The translations under genes and the position numbers were made by a program. A stretch of DNA of 64,000 bases. It comes from Bacillota bacterium (GTDB lineage: Bacteria; Bacillota; Ch66). This document shows positions 9,100 to 16,853 of the stretch, piece after piece (position 1 is the first letter of the stretch; each line of letters starts with the position of its first letter). Location: the NCBI GenBank assembly GCA_013178045.1, contig JABLXP010000001.1:160780-224779 (forward strand), written 5' to 3'. The notes under the pieces were generated by a model. The model saw nothing but the letters and a program-made list of their open reading frames with translations, ran no database searches and was not told the DNA's origin.

Positions 9100-9291
9100 T
9101 TAAATAGTAGGGGTATTTTGGGAAGTTTGGAGCTCTCTTTCCGCTCTCTCAATGGCCAGTCGCACCAGATTTCCGCAGTTTCGGGATGATACATCGCCAA
9201 AACCACGGGTTACGACAGTGTCGTATATTCCCAGTTCCTTGGCCAGTTCAAACTTGAGTGCATCAGACATGACTCCGTTTCTTCTTGCCAA
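9100..9291 (-). CDS. Alpha/beta-type small acid-soluble spore protein
   Basis: The 63-residue protein has the alpha/beta SASP core: L-K-F-E-L-A-K-E-L-G, then G-D-V-S-S-R-N-C-G-N-L-V-R, including the conserved asparagine and glycine of the DNA-binding second helix. SASPs coat and protect spore DNA and supply amino acids at germination. The TTG at 9291 was chosen because AGGAGGT (9298-9304) lies 6 bases upstream; a longer frame from 9426 lacks a site and would add unrelated residues. The sequence is more divergent than the major SASPs, for example a Cys in the second helix. It has its own terminator. Confidence 0.85.
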   Translation of the reverse strand: MARRNGVMSDALKFELAKELGIYDTVVTRGFGDVSSRNCGNLVRLAIERAERELQTSQNTPTI

Positions 9292-9523
9292 TATTTTACC
9301 TCCTTTTATTATTTCGCACCACTGATATTTTTTGCAGAGCGAACCGGAATTATGTCTCATTACCAACACAAGATTTAACAATAAATATTTGTTGGATGTA
9401 TCGAAGAAAAATTTTTGGATTACCACTGATAGACGTGGCCAAATTGATCATTCAGTTGCAAGACGCAGAAAATTATGAGACACTTAAGAGTAGAAAGAAT
9501 GCTGACTTCCAGGAGGTTGTCAA

Positions 9524-10405
9524 ATGCGCTACGAAGGTATGGTCTATCGACCGCCCAGCGAGGCGTACAGCTTTATATTGCAAGTGACAATTGGCTGTTC
9601 CCACAATGGCTGTACTTTTTGCGGGATGTATAAAGATAAAAAGTTTCGCGTACGTTCACTTGAGGAAATCGAAACTGATATTCGGATGGCGAAGCTATAC
9701 TATGGCGATGTCGAAAAGGTCTTTTTGGCCGACGGCGACGCAATGGCGATGGACACAGAGCAATTGATTAAAGTATTGAACACCTTGTATAAAACTTTTC
9801 CCAGTCTTCGTCACGTTGGCCTCTACGCTGGCCCGCGGAGTATCCTGAATAAAGGAGTAGATGAGCTAACCAGATTGAAAGAACACGGAGCGACGATTGC
9901 TTATCTGGGGGTTGAAACAGGAGACCCTGAATTACTTAAAGAGATCAACAAGGGAGTAACTTTTGAAGAAATGGCGGCTGCAGGGCAGGCTGTAGTTCAG
10001 TCGGGGATTGAACTCTCCGCTACAGTCATCCTGGGCCTGGCCGGACGCGACCGGGAACGGGCTAAACGCCATGCTGAAGGGACAGCCAGACTGATTAATC
10101 TCATTAATCCCGATTACTTAGCGCCGCTCACTTTAATGCTGGAGCCAGGGACACCGATGTACCGAAAAATGCAGCAGGGGAAGTTTACTTTGCCAGATGC
10201 CTACGAAATCCTGGAAGAGTTGAGGATTATGATTGCCAACTTGACAGTGGAGAACTGTGTCTTTAGAAGCAATCATGCCTCAAATTATTTGGCTTTGAAG
10301 GGGACCCTGAGCCGGGATAAAGCAGTTCTCTTACAATTGATTGATTCTGTATTACGAACCAAAGATTCGCGGTATCTGCGGCCTGATTTCATGCGCGGGT
10401 TGTAA
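9524..10405 (+). CDS. Radical SAM protein with C-x4-C-x2-C cluster motif
   Basis: A 293-residue radical SAM enzyme. The cluster cysteines are C25, C30 and C33 in G-C-S-H-N-G-C-T-F-C, a C-x4-C-x2-C spacing instead of the classical C-x3-C-x2-C. They are followed by a barrel with G-V-E-T-G and S-A-T-V-I-L-G-L segments, as in the HemN/Elp3-like fold. Related proteins are common in Clostridia and lack a characterised reaction; some are misannotated as coproporphyrinogen oxidase. AGGAGG lies before the ATG. It is followed 36 bases later by a degV gene, perhaps co-transcribed. Confidence 0.85.
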   Translation: MRYEGMVYRPPSEAYSFILQVTIGCSHNGCTFCGMYKDKKFRVRSLEEIETDIRMAKLYYGDVEKVFLADGDAMAMDTEQLIKVLNTLYKTFPSLRHVGLYAGPRSILNKGVDELTRLKEHGATIAYLGVETGDPELLKEINKGVTFEEMAAAGQAVVQSGIELSATVILGLAGRDRERAKRHAEGTARLINLINPDYLAPLTLMLEPGTPMYRKMQQGKFTLPDAYEILEELRIMIANLTVENCVFRSNHASNYLALKGTLSRDKAVLLQLIDSVLRTKDSRYLRPDFMRGL

Positions 10406-10441
10406 TTACTCCTGCTTTATATCGTATCTGGAGGCAATGGT

Positions 10442-11302
10442 ATGTCGAGAATTAAGATTTATACTGACAGTACAGCTGACCTGCCACCGGCCTTAGCCAA
10501 AGAGCTTGATATTACTGTTATCCCAATGACGACAACTTTTGGCTCACAAGTTTTCCGGGACGGGGTTGACTTAACCAATGAAGAGTTTTATCGAAAGCTT
10601 GCTGAGAGTGAAACACTGCCGACAACCGCTCAACAAACTCCTCAGGAACTACTGGACCAGTACGAAAAGGGAACAGCAGACGGATCGTCGATTATCGCTA
10701 TCCATCTGTCCTCCGGTTTGAGCGGGACAGTCCAGAGTGCCCTGATGGCCAGGAGTATGCTGCCGCCTGGTCGAGACGTGACAATTATTGACTCTCTCGG
10801 TGCTTCACTGGGTCAGGGGATGTTAGCTATTCGGGCGGCGAAAATGGCTGCGGCGGGCGCAGATAAGGAAGAGATTGTTCAGCAATTAGAAAACTTGAAG
10901 AAGCACCTGCACCTGATTTTTACTCTGGACACTCTGAAGTATCTTCTCAAAGGGGGCCGCATTAATCGGGTGCAGGCGGTAATGGGTTCGCTGTTAGATA
11001 TTAAGCCAATCTTACACATGAACGCAGAAGGGAAAATTGATCAACTGGATAAAGTCAGAAGCCGACGGGCGGCAATTCGACGATTATTGTCCCTGGTGGA
11101 GGAAAATGGCCAAAATTTGGACCAACAGGTGGTCGGAATTTCTCACGCGCGATGTCTGGAGGAAGCAGTAAGTCTGGGTGAGCAGATCCGCCAGAAATTT
11201 GGGGTGCGAGATGTGATCATTAGTGAAATCGGGGCGGTTATAGGCACTCATGTTGGGGAAGGCTGTTTGGCTGTCTTCTTTGAGGGACGTGAGAAAAACT
11301 AA
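10442..11302 (+). CDS. DegV-family fatty-acid-binding protein (copy 1)
   Basis: A 286-residue DegV protein. The N-terminal Y-T-D-S-T-A-D-L-P, the central H-L-S-S-G-L-S-G-T and the L-K-G-G-R-I motif are family markers. DegV (FakB-type) proteins bind a fatty acid and present it to the FakA kinase for incorporation into phospholipid. No fakA is nearby. A second DegV gene lies 1 kb downstream (12257-13093), with a DUF47 gene between. An intrinsic terminator follows. Confidence 0.93.
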   Translation: MSRIKIYTDSTADLPPALAKELDITVIPMTTTFGSQVFRDGVDLTNEEFYRKLAESETLPTTAQQTPQELLDQYEKGTADGSSIIAIHLSSGLSGTVQSALMARSMLPPGRDVTIIDSLGASLGQGMLAIRAAKMAAAGADKEEIVQQLENLKKHLHLIFTLDTLKYLLKGGRINRVQAVMGSLLDIKPILHMNAEGKIDQLDKVRSRRAAIRRLLSLVEENGQNLDQQVVGISHARCLEEAVSLGEQIRQKFGVRDVIISEIGAVIGTHVGEGCLAVFFEGREKN

Positions 11303-11328
11303 GACAACGACAGAGTGATGCAGTTTGG

Positions 11329-11366
11329 AAATTATTGGCTTTGAGATCATTGGGCCGGTAATTTTT
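11329..11366 (+). terminator. Intrinsic terminator after degV copy 1
   Basis: An 11-bp stem with two G-U pairs (11329-11339 with 11354-11364) followed by TTTTT. Confidence 0.75.
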
Positions 11367-11371
11367 ACATG

Positions 11372-11435
11372 CTAACCATTCATGTTTAGAAAAGCACACC
11401 CAGTAATGAAAATACCTTTGTATTTTCTTGTTAAA
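11372..11435 (+). repeat. 64-bp inverted repeat, left copy
   Basis: These 64 bases recur as an exact reverse complement at 15347-15410. The repeat contains its own hairpin, GAAAATAC / GTATTTTC with a CTTT loop (11408-11427). It lies in the gap before the DUF47 gene. It may be an intergenic repeat family or the ends of a small element. Confidence 0.9.
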
Positions 11436-11469
11436 TCTTTCAATCACTGCTAACTAAGGGGGAAGGGGT

Positions 11470-12096
11470 ATGTGGCCGTTTGGTCAAAAGGATTACCAGT
11501 TGTTTAGAATGTTCAGCGAGAGTGCCAGGGTAGTTACTTGCGCTGGAGAAATCGTTCGCGATGTGGTTTATAATTACAAATCTTTGGACGAACGGCTGGC
11601 TGAACTCGAAGCCCTTGAGAATGAAGGAGATAAAATTATTGAACAACTAATGCAAAAACTGAATCAGTCATTTGTGCTGCCCTTCGACCGAGAAGATGCA
11701 TATTCTATGGCCCAAAAACTTGATTCCATTCTGGATTATATAACAGGGATTATTGACCGGATGATCCTGTATAAACCTGGGGTGCCGAACCAGGTAGTCA
11801 GAGATCTGGTGGAAACGCTGCTGATGGCGATCAAAGAACAGGAAAAGGCCTTTAAATTACTCGAGAGTTTTGAGTCCAAACGTAATCAGATAATCGAATG
11901 CTGTGAAAACATTAAACGGTTGGAAAAGAAAGGAGACATCCTTTACCGTCAGGCGATGGCCGAACTATTTCAGGGTGTGCAAGAAGCAATGCAGATCATC
12001 AAATGGAAAGAAATTTATGAGCACATTGAAACAACACTCGATCGGTGCGAAGATGTGAGTACTTTAATCAACGGGATTTGTATTAAATACTCCTAA
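11470..12096 (+). CDS. DUF47 (PhoU-like) protein
   Basis: The 208-residue all-helical protein matches DUF47: an N-terminal M-F-S-E-S-A segment, repeated E-x-x-G-D-K (residues near 54-59 and the later K-K-G-D-I-L), and a C-terminal D-R-C-E-D-V-S motif. DUF47 proteins resemble PhoU, with acidic E/D-x-x-x-D metal sites, and are normally encoded next to a Pit phosphate permease they regulate. No pit gene is present here; the neighbours are degV genes. The ATG follows GGGGGAAGGGG. Confidence 0.9.
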   Translation: MWPFGQKDYQLFRMFSESARVVTCAGEIVRDVVYNYKSLDERLAELEALENEGDKIIEQLMQKLNQSFVLPFDREDAYSMAQKLDSILDYITGIIDRMILYKPGVPNQVVRDLVETLLMAIKEQEKAFKLLESFESKRNQIIECCENIKRLEKKGDILYRQAMAELFQGVQEAMQIIKWKEIYEHIETTLDRCEDVSTLINGICIKYS

Positions 12097-12256
12097 TATA
12101 AGATATAAGAACATCGGCAAAAAATTCCCCCCAGGTGGCTAGAACCTGTGGGGAAATCAATGTGAAGGCGACACATTTATAGTATTGCACGTTTTCTCTG
12201 ATTTCATTCATCACTTAGAATCAACAAAAAGTTCTAAATAGAAAGGGCTACTTAAA

Positions 12257-13093
12257 TTGATTAGAATAGTAACTGATAGTACCTGTGATCTGCCTCAGGA
12301 ATTGACTGAGCGTTATCAAATCACCGTACTTCCTCTTACCGTGAGCTTTGGCACGGAATCTTTTCGCGACAGAGTTGATCTCAAACCGCCAGATTTCCAC
12401 GCTCGATTAGCCAACAGTCCGGTCTTCCCGACAACTTCTCAGGTCACGCCGGCGGCTTTTGCTGAAGTGTACGAACATTTTTTAGCTCAGGGAGATAGTG
12501 TGGTTGTAATAACCTTATCGGCTGTCCTGAGTGGGACCTACCAATCGGCCGTGATTGCCAGAGCGAAATTTCCCAGAGGGAATATTGAGGTCATTGATTC
12601 ACGGGGTGCTACGCTTGGGTTAGGCTTAATCGTCATGAACGCGGCACGTCTCGTAGAACAAGGTTATCCACTGGCCGAGGTTGTCCAGCATGTGCAGCAA
12701 ATGGTTGAAAATTTGCAGTATTTGATTGTTGCAGGCACCTTGGAATATCTTGTCCGGGGTGGGCGTTTATCTGCGGCCGGAGGATGGATAGGGTCTATTC
12801 TCAAGATCAAACCAGTCCTGGAGTTTCGGGATGGACGACCAGTGCCGAAACATAAAATCAGAGGTGAAAGGAACGTTATTCCCTGGTTGATGAATTATCT
12901 CCACAGCTTGAACCTGGATTGGAGTAAGCGCACTATTGGGTTAAACCACTGCCAGGCTCCAGAATTGGCCAGCGCAGTAAGAGTTCAGCTTAAGCAGCAG
13001 TTAAAGCCTGGAGAGATCATTGAGAGTGAGGCCGGTTGTGTGATTGGGGCGCACATTGGTCCTGGAGCGATAGCCATCTATTTTGAAAAATGA
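12257..13093 (+). CDS. DegV-family fatty-acid-binding protein (copy 2)
   Basis: A 278-residue paralogue of the upstream DegV protein: V-T-D-S-T-C-D-L-P at the N-terminus, L-S-A-V-L-S-G-T-Y centrally, L-V-R-G-G-R-L later. The two copies are clearly diverged, so this is not a recent duplication; they may prefer different fatty acids. It starts at TTG 12257 with GAAAGGG 9 bases upstream. In the preceding gap a GC-rich hairpin at about 12126-12156 lacks a T run. The cysteine-synthase-like gene follows after 25 bases. Confidence 0.92.
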   Translation: MIRIVTDSTCDLPQELTERYQITVLPLTVSFGTESFRDRVDLKPPDFHARLANSPVFPTTSQVTPAAFAEVYEHFLAQGDSVVVITLSAVLSGTYQSAVIARAKFPRGNIEVIDSRGATLGLGLIVMNAARLVEQGYPLAEVVQHVQQMVENLQYLIVAGTLEYLVRGGRLSAAGGWIGSILKIKPVLEFRDGRPVPKHKIRGERNVIPWLMNYLHSLNLDWSKRTIGLNHCQAPELASAVRVQLKQQLKPGEIIESEAGCVIGAHIGPGAIAIYFEK

Positions 13094-13118
13094 TTTAGTA
13101 ACAAGCCTTCTCTAGGGG

Positions 13119-14042
13119 GTGTCCAAGATTAAAGGGGTTGTTGCCAATATTTTAGAGACGATTGGGGAGACGCCAATTGTTTACTTGAAACGGGTGAATG
13201 ACGGACCAGCGGTTGTGTTGGCTAAACTGGAGATGCTGAATCCCAGCGGCAGTGTCAAGGCACGGGCTGCCTACGGGATGATCTCGCGGGCCGAACGGGA
13301 AGGTTTGATTAAGCCAGGGGATGTGATCATCGAAGCAACCTCCGGGAACCAGGGAATTGGTCTGGCCATGGTCGGGGCAGTGAAGGGCTATCGGGTAATC
13401 GTGGTGATGCCGGAAACCATGAGCGTTGAACGAAGAATGTTGGCTAAAGCCTATGGGGCAGAAGTAGTTGTTACACCCGCGGCGGAGGATGTCATGGGAG
13501 CGGTAATCAAGGCCAGGGAATTGGCACAGCAAATCCCGAACGCCTGGTTGCCCGATCAGTTTTCTAACCCCGCTAACCCTGACTACCACAGTCAAACAAC
13601 GGCGGTGGAGATCCTTCAACAGGTAGATGGCCCGATAGATGTGCTGGTGGCGGGAGTTGGCACCGGTGGTACCCTGACTGGGGTGGCCCGGGTATTGAAG
13701 AAACATTACCCTCAACTGCGGGTCATTGCTGTGGAGCCTAAAGCATCGGCCGTGCTTTCTGGTGGACAGCCGGGAACTCACCAAATCCAGGGAATCGGTG
13801 ATGGTTTCATCCCTGATAATCTTGAATGCCAGCTGATCGATGAGATTTACACTGTTACCGACGAAGAATCCATCAACATGACCAGACGGTTGGCGCGTGA
13901 AGAAGGTATTTTGGCTGGTATTTCTAGCGGAGCAGCGGTTTGCGCTGCTGTAAAAATAGGCAAAAGGTTAGGGGGTGGGACCGTGCTGACTATATTGCCG
14001 GACACGGGCGAAAGATATCTTAGTAATCAGGTGTTTGAATGA
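13119..14042 (+). CDS. cysK: Cysteine synthase-family PLP enzyme
   Basis: A 307-residue fold-type II PLP enzyme of the O-acetylserine sulfhydrylase/CBS family. The PLP lysine is in N-P-S-G-S-V-K-A-R. The phosphate loop is G-V-G-T-G-G-T, and the C-terminal L-P-D-T-G-E-R-Y-L-S motif is canonical. One oddity: the substrate loop reads T-S-G-N-Q-G where cysteine synthases have T-S-G-N-T-G, which may alter the acceptor specificity. The start is uncertain: the GTG at 13119 overlaps its AGGGGG site, while an ATT at 13128 is better spaced. No cysE is adjacent. Confidence 0.8.
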   Translation: MSKIKGVVANILETIGETPIVYLKRVNDGPAVVLAKLEMLNPSGSVKARAAYGMISRAEREGLIKPGDVIIEATSGNQGIGLAMVGAVKGYRVIVVMPETMSVERRMLAKAYGAEVVVTPAAEDVMGAVIKARELAQQIPNAWLPDQFSNPANPDYHSQTTAVEILQQVDGPIDVLVAGVGTGGTLTGVARVLKKHYPQLRVIAVEPKASAVLSGGQPGTHQIQGIGDGFIPDNLECQLIDEIYTVTDEESINMTRRLAREEGILAGISSGAAVCAAVKIGKRLGGGTVLTILPDTGERYLSNQVFE

Positions 14043-14137
14043 ACAGGAATGATTTTGCAAAAAATAAATCGAAAAAGAAGGAAACTAACAGGGTTTTGTT
14101 GAAAAAGAAGTAATGGTCTCGGCAAATTATATAGGGG

Positions 14138-14228
14138 GACCGATAAAGGCAAACTACGCCGAAAGGGTAGGACGCAAAGCCACGGGTCTAAGGCGGCGAC
14201 ACGCTATGACAGCCGGGCTACCGAAGTC
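14138..14228 (+). promoter_or_regulatory. Cyclic di-GMP-I (GEMM) riboswitch aptamer
   Basis: The sequence has the GEMM-I hallmarks in order: GGCAAAC, CCGAAAGG, GGACGCAAAGCCACGGG with CTAAGG, then CAGCCGGGCTACCG. A short closing stem GAC (14138-14140) / GTC (14226-14228) is possible. A 14-bp intrinsic terminator begins 9 bases downstream, and an HD-GYP gene follows, so c-di-GMP level probably sets expression of an enzyme that degrades it. Whether binding promotes or prevents termination cannot be read with certainty. Confidence 0.93.
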
Positions 14229-14236
14229 ACAATTCT

Positions 14237-14277
14237 AAACCTATTTTTAAGTTAAAACTAGTTAAAAATAGGTTTTT
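14237..14277 (+). terminator. Riboswitch expression-platform terminator
   Basis: A perfect 14-bp AT-rich stem (14237-14250 with 14262-14275) followed by T residues, directly after the c-di-GMP aptamer. A further 6-bp pairing (ACCCGC 14292-14297 with GCGGGT 14317-14322) could mask the weak ribosome site of the next gene. Confidence 0.85.
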
Positions 14278-14330
14278 GTTTTGCTCTTGAGACCCGCCAG
14301 CTTATGTTTAAAGAAAGCGGGTAAAGAATC

Positions 14331-14882
14331 GTGAAACGCTTAGTTGAAATACTGTTTAGGACTTTGGAAGTCAGATCACCCGGTACAGCCAGTCATTGTC
14401 GAAGAGTAGCGGAATTAGCCCTAGAGATTGCTAAAAGGATGGATTTAAGCAGTAAAGAAAGTGATTGCGTTTACCTGGGCGGATTATTACACGATTTGGG
14501 GAAACTAGGGGTTAAAGATACTATCTTGGATAAACCAAATAGTCTGACTGAGCAGGAGTTCTCTGAGGTCAAACGGCACCCCGAACTTGGCGCAAAGATC
14601 CTCATGGCCATGGAAGAGTTGAGGGTGTTGGTTCCACTGGTGAAACATCACCATGAGGCTTTTGATGGTTCTGGTTATCCTCTAGGTCTAGTTGGCCAGG
14701 AAATACCATTGGGCGCGCGGATTATCTGCGTAGCCGATGTGTACGAGGCTATGACATCAGATAGACCGTACCGTCTCGCTCTAAGTGAGGAAACAGCCAG
14801 AATTTATCTACTCAGGTATCGAGGTATAAAGTTTGACCCAGATGTTGTGGATGCTTTCTATCGGGTCTTGCGCGGAAAGTAA
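14331..14882 (+). CDS. Stand-alone HD-GYP domain protein, likely c-di-GMP phosphodiesterase
   Basis: The 183-residue protein consists of an HD-GYP domain alone: H-C-R-R-V-A, the metal motif H-D-L-G-K, and H-H-H-E-A-F-D-G-S-G-Y-P-L-G-L, then A-D-V-Y-E-A-M-T. HD-GYP enzymes hydrolyse c-di-GMP to pGpG or GMP. All usual metal ligands are visible. There is no sensor domain; input presumably comes from the upstream c-di-GMP riboswitch, giving feedback control. It starts at GTG 14331 with a weak GGGTAAAG site. Confidence 0.92.
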   Translation: MKRLVEILFRTLEVRSPGTASHCRRVAELALEIAKRMDLSSKESDCVYLGGLLHDLGKLGVKDTILDKPNSLTEQEFSEVKRHPELGAKILMAMEELRVLVPLVKHHHEAFDGSGYPLGLVGQEIPLGARIICVADVYEAMTSDRPYRLALSEETARIYLLRYRGIKFDPDVVDAFYRVLRGK

Positions 14883-14953
14883 AATAAAATGTAGTGAGTA
14901 CTGATTGATTCCCAATGGGCAAAAATGGTAAACTTAAAGCAAGAGGAGTGATT

Positions 14954-15105
14954 ATGGAGGAGTTTCTGAAACAAATCCTGACTCTACCATTCTGATAGTC
15001 GGTGACCTGAGCAATGTCGTTGGTAACACGAATAACGCAGTGTAAGGACTGCTAGCAGAAATAGGTGATATCCATATAGACGTCAGAGACATTAAGGAAA
15101 TTTAA
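14954..15105 (+). pseudogene. Remnant of a short coiled-coil type protein gene
   Basis: After a good AAGAGGAG site an ATG opens M-E-E-F-L-K-Q-I-L-T-L and stops after 13 codons. In another frame the sequence goes on as T-I-L-I-V-G-D-L-S-N-V-V-G-N-T-N-N-A-V, one stop codon, then G-L-L-A-E-I-G-D-I-H-I-D-V-R-D-I-K-E-I and stop. This looks like a small repeat-rich coiled-coil protein broken by a frameshift and a nonsense codon. The rest of 14883-15472 holds a terminator, one copy of the 64-bp repeat, and nothing else I can recognise. Confidence 0.4.
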
Positions 15106-15219
15106 AAGTCGCTTTATGAAATATAGGGGGAACAAAAGCTGAAATCAATACTTTATGCCGTCGACCATTATAGTGAATTCTAAATTCAGTATCCGGCTTA
15201 GAGGTACAACCAGCATGTG

Positions 15220-15257
15220 ACCCTGATTTTACACCTATTTCAGGGTGTTATTTTTTT
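15220..15257 (+). terminator. Intrinsic terminator
   Basis: Stem ACCCTGA (15220-15226) / TCAGGGT (15240-15246), then a run of seven or more T. It closes the HD-GYP/remnant transcript ahead of miaB. Confidence 0.75.
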
Positions 15258-15346
15258 GCTCGCCAGACATGGAATAGGTCTTACCGAAGGGTAGTTATAT
15301 CTTATCGAATGATAGCAATAAGATTTTTAGTGCTTTTTGTAAACAT

Positions 15347-15410
15347 TTTAACAAGAAAATACAAAGGTATTTTCATTACTGGGTGTGCTTTTCTAAACAT
15401 GAATGGTTAG
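15347..15410 (-). repeat. 64-bp inverted repeat, right copy
   Basis: The exact reverse complement of 11372-11435. It lies 62 bases before the miaB start. Its internal AT-rich hairpin could act as a weak terminator. Confidence 0.9.
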
Positions 15411-15472
15411 TAAATAATAGAAGTACACTATGACTCGCCAAACTTGATTAAAAAGTAGAGAGGAGGTATTCC

Positions 15473-16801
15473 ATGAAATACCTGATTCAGACATTTGGCT
15501 GTCAGATGAATGAGCACGATTCAGAAATCATCGCCGGGATGCTGCAAGAAATGGGTTATCAGCCGACTACAGAGATAACGCAGGCGGATCTGGTTTTGCT
15601 CAATACCTGTTGTGTGCGCGAAACCGCGGAAAATAAGATTTATGGGAAATTGGGCGAGTTAAAACATCTCAAGCGGCAAAAACCAGATTTGTTGCTGGTG
15701 GTGTGCGGCTGCATGACCCAACAGGAGCAGGTAGCCGAAAAGTTGGCCCAACGTGCCCCGCACGTTGATGTGATCATCGGGACCCACAATACGCACCGGC
15801 TGCCCGAGTTGCTGGCCCAGGCCCGGGCGACCGGCAAGACTGTGATTGATGTGTGGGAAAAAGAGGGCGAAATCATTGAAGACCTGCCCACTTACCGCCA
15901 GGATGGAATCAAAGCCTATGTGACGATTATGTATGGTTGCAACAACTTTTGCTCCTACTGCATCGTGCCGTACGTGCGGGGCCGTGAGCGCAGTCGCCGG
16001 CTGGCAGATATTGTGGCGGAAGTTGAACGCCTGGCCCAGGCGGGATATAAAGAAGTCATGCTGCTTGGTCAAAACGTGAATTCCTACGGGAAAGACCTGG
16101 CCGAGAAAGTTGACTTTGCCGACTTGCTGGCCAGGCTCGATCGGATCCCTGGGATTAAGCGGATTCGCTACATGACGTCTCATCCCCGGGATTTTTCCGA
16201 CAAACTTATTGAGATGATCGCGAGTTCCTCCAAGGTTTGTGAACACTTTCATCTTCCGATCCAGGCCGGGAGCAACGCGGTCCTCAAGCGCATGAATCGT
16301 GGTTACACGCGGGAGTATTACCAGGAGTTGGTCGCAAAAATTCGCCACCGGATTCCTCACTGCAGTGTGACGACCGATCTGATCGTCGGTTTTCCTGGGG
16401 AGAGCGACCAGGATTTTCATGACACTCTGGAACTGGTGCGGAACGTGCGTTTCGATGCGGCCTATACCTTTGTCTACTCCAAGCGTTCAGGGACGCCGGC
16501 CGATAAAATGCCGAATCAGGTTCCCCTGTCCGTGAAAAAATCCCGCTTGCAGCAGCTGATGCACCTCCAGAATAAGATCAGTCGTGAAATCAACGAGGCG
16601 CTGATCGGTCAGGACCTGGAGGTTCTGGTTGATGGGGAGAGCAAAACCAACCGGACGAAGCTGTCTGGCCGAACGCGCACCAATAAAATAGTGATCTTCA
16701 GTGGACCATCTGACTTGATCGGGCAATTGGTGCCGATCAGAATCACCGCCGCGCAAACCTGGAACCTGATCGGCGAGTGGAGAAATGACCAGCGTAGTTG
16801 A
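15473..16801 (+). CDS. miaB: tRNA-2-methylthio-N6-dimethylallyladenosine synthase
   Basis: The 442-residue protein has the three methylthiotransferase domains. The N-terminal UPF0004 domain has cluster cysteines C10 (F-G-C-Q-M-N), C45/46 and the C-G-C-M-T block. The radical SAM core has C156, C160 and C163 (G-C-N-N-F-C-S-Y-C). A C-terminal TRAM domain starts at about residue 375. MiaB methylthiolates i6A37 of tRNAs reading UNN codons; the i6A is made by MiaA, encoded at 25316-26269 in the same block. The ATG has GAGAGGAGG upstream. Confidence 0.97.
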   Translation: MKYLIQTFGCQMNEHDSEIIAGMLQEMGYQPTTEITQADLVLLNTCCVRETAENKIYGKLGELKHLKRQKPDLLLVVCGCMTQQEQVAEKLAQRAPHVDVIIGTHNTHRLPELLAQARATGKTVIDVWEKEGEIIEDLPTYRQDGIKAYVTIMYGCNNFCSYCIVPYVRGRERSRRLADIVAEVERLAQAGYKEVMLLGQNVNSYGKDLAEKVDFADLLARLDRIPGIKRIRYMTSHPRDFSDKLIEMIASSSKVCEHFHLPIQAGSNAVLKRMNRGYTREYYQELVAKIRHRIPHCSVTTDLIVGFPGESDQDFHDTLELVRNVRFDAAYTFVYSKRSGTPADKMPNQVPLSVKKSRLQQLMHLQNKISREINEALIGQDLEVLVDGESKTNRTKLSGRTRTNKIVIFSGPSDLIGQLVPIRITAAQTWNLIGEWRNDQRS

Positions 16802-16814
16802 GATAAGTGTGTTG

Positions 16815-16823
16815 TGATATAAT
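16815..16823 (+). promoter_or_regulatory. Extended -10 promoter of the mutS block
   Basis: TGATATAAT in the miaB-mutS gap is identical to the guaB extended -10. The candidate -35 TTGAGA (16798-16803) is 14 bases upstream, shorter than ideal. Confidence 0.5.
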
Positions 16824-16853
16824 AATGGCAAACGCTGGCGGGAGGGGACCTGA

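Noticed and set aside
8619-9107. Plus-strand frame of 162 codons across the DUF1858 gene
   Set aside because: It begins inside the MgtC-like gene, crosses two terminators and is antisense to the DUF1858 frame, which matches a known family on both sides of its TGA.
9285-9587. 100-codon plus-strand frame before the radical SAM gene
   Set aside because: Antisense to the SASP ribosome site and overlapping the radical SAM start in another frame, with no start signals.
12123-12157. Terminator after the DUF47 gene
   Set aside because: A GC-rich hairpin exists but no T run follows on the plus strand, so termination is doubtful.
15659-16420. Minus-strand frame of 253 codons inside miaB
   Set aside because: Fully antisense to miaB, no ribosome site, no recognisable domain; long antisense frames are common in GC-richer genes.
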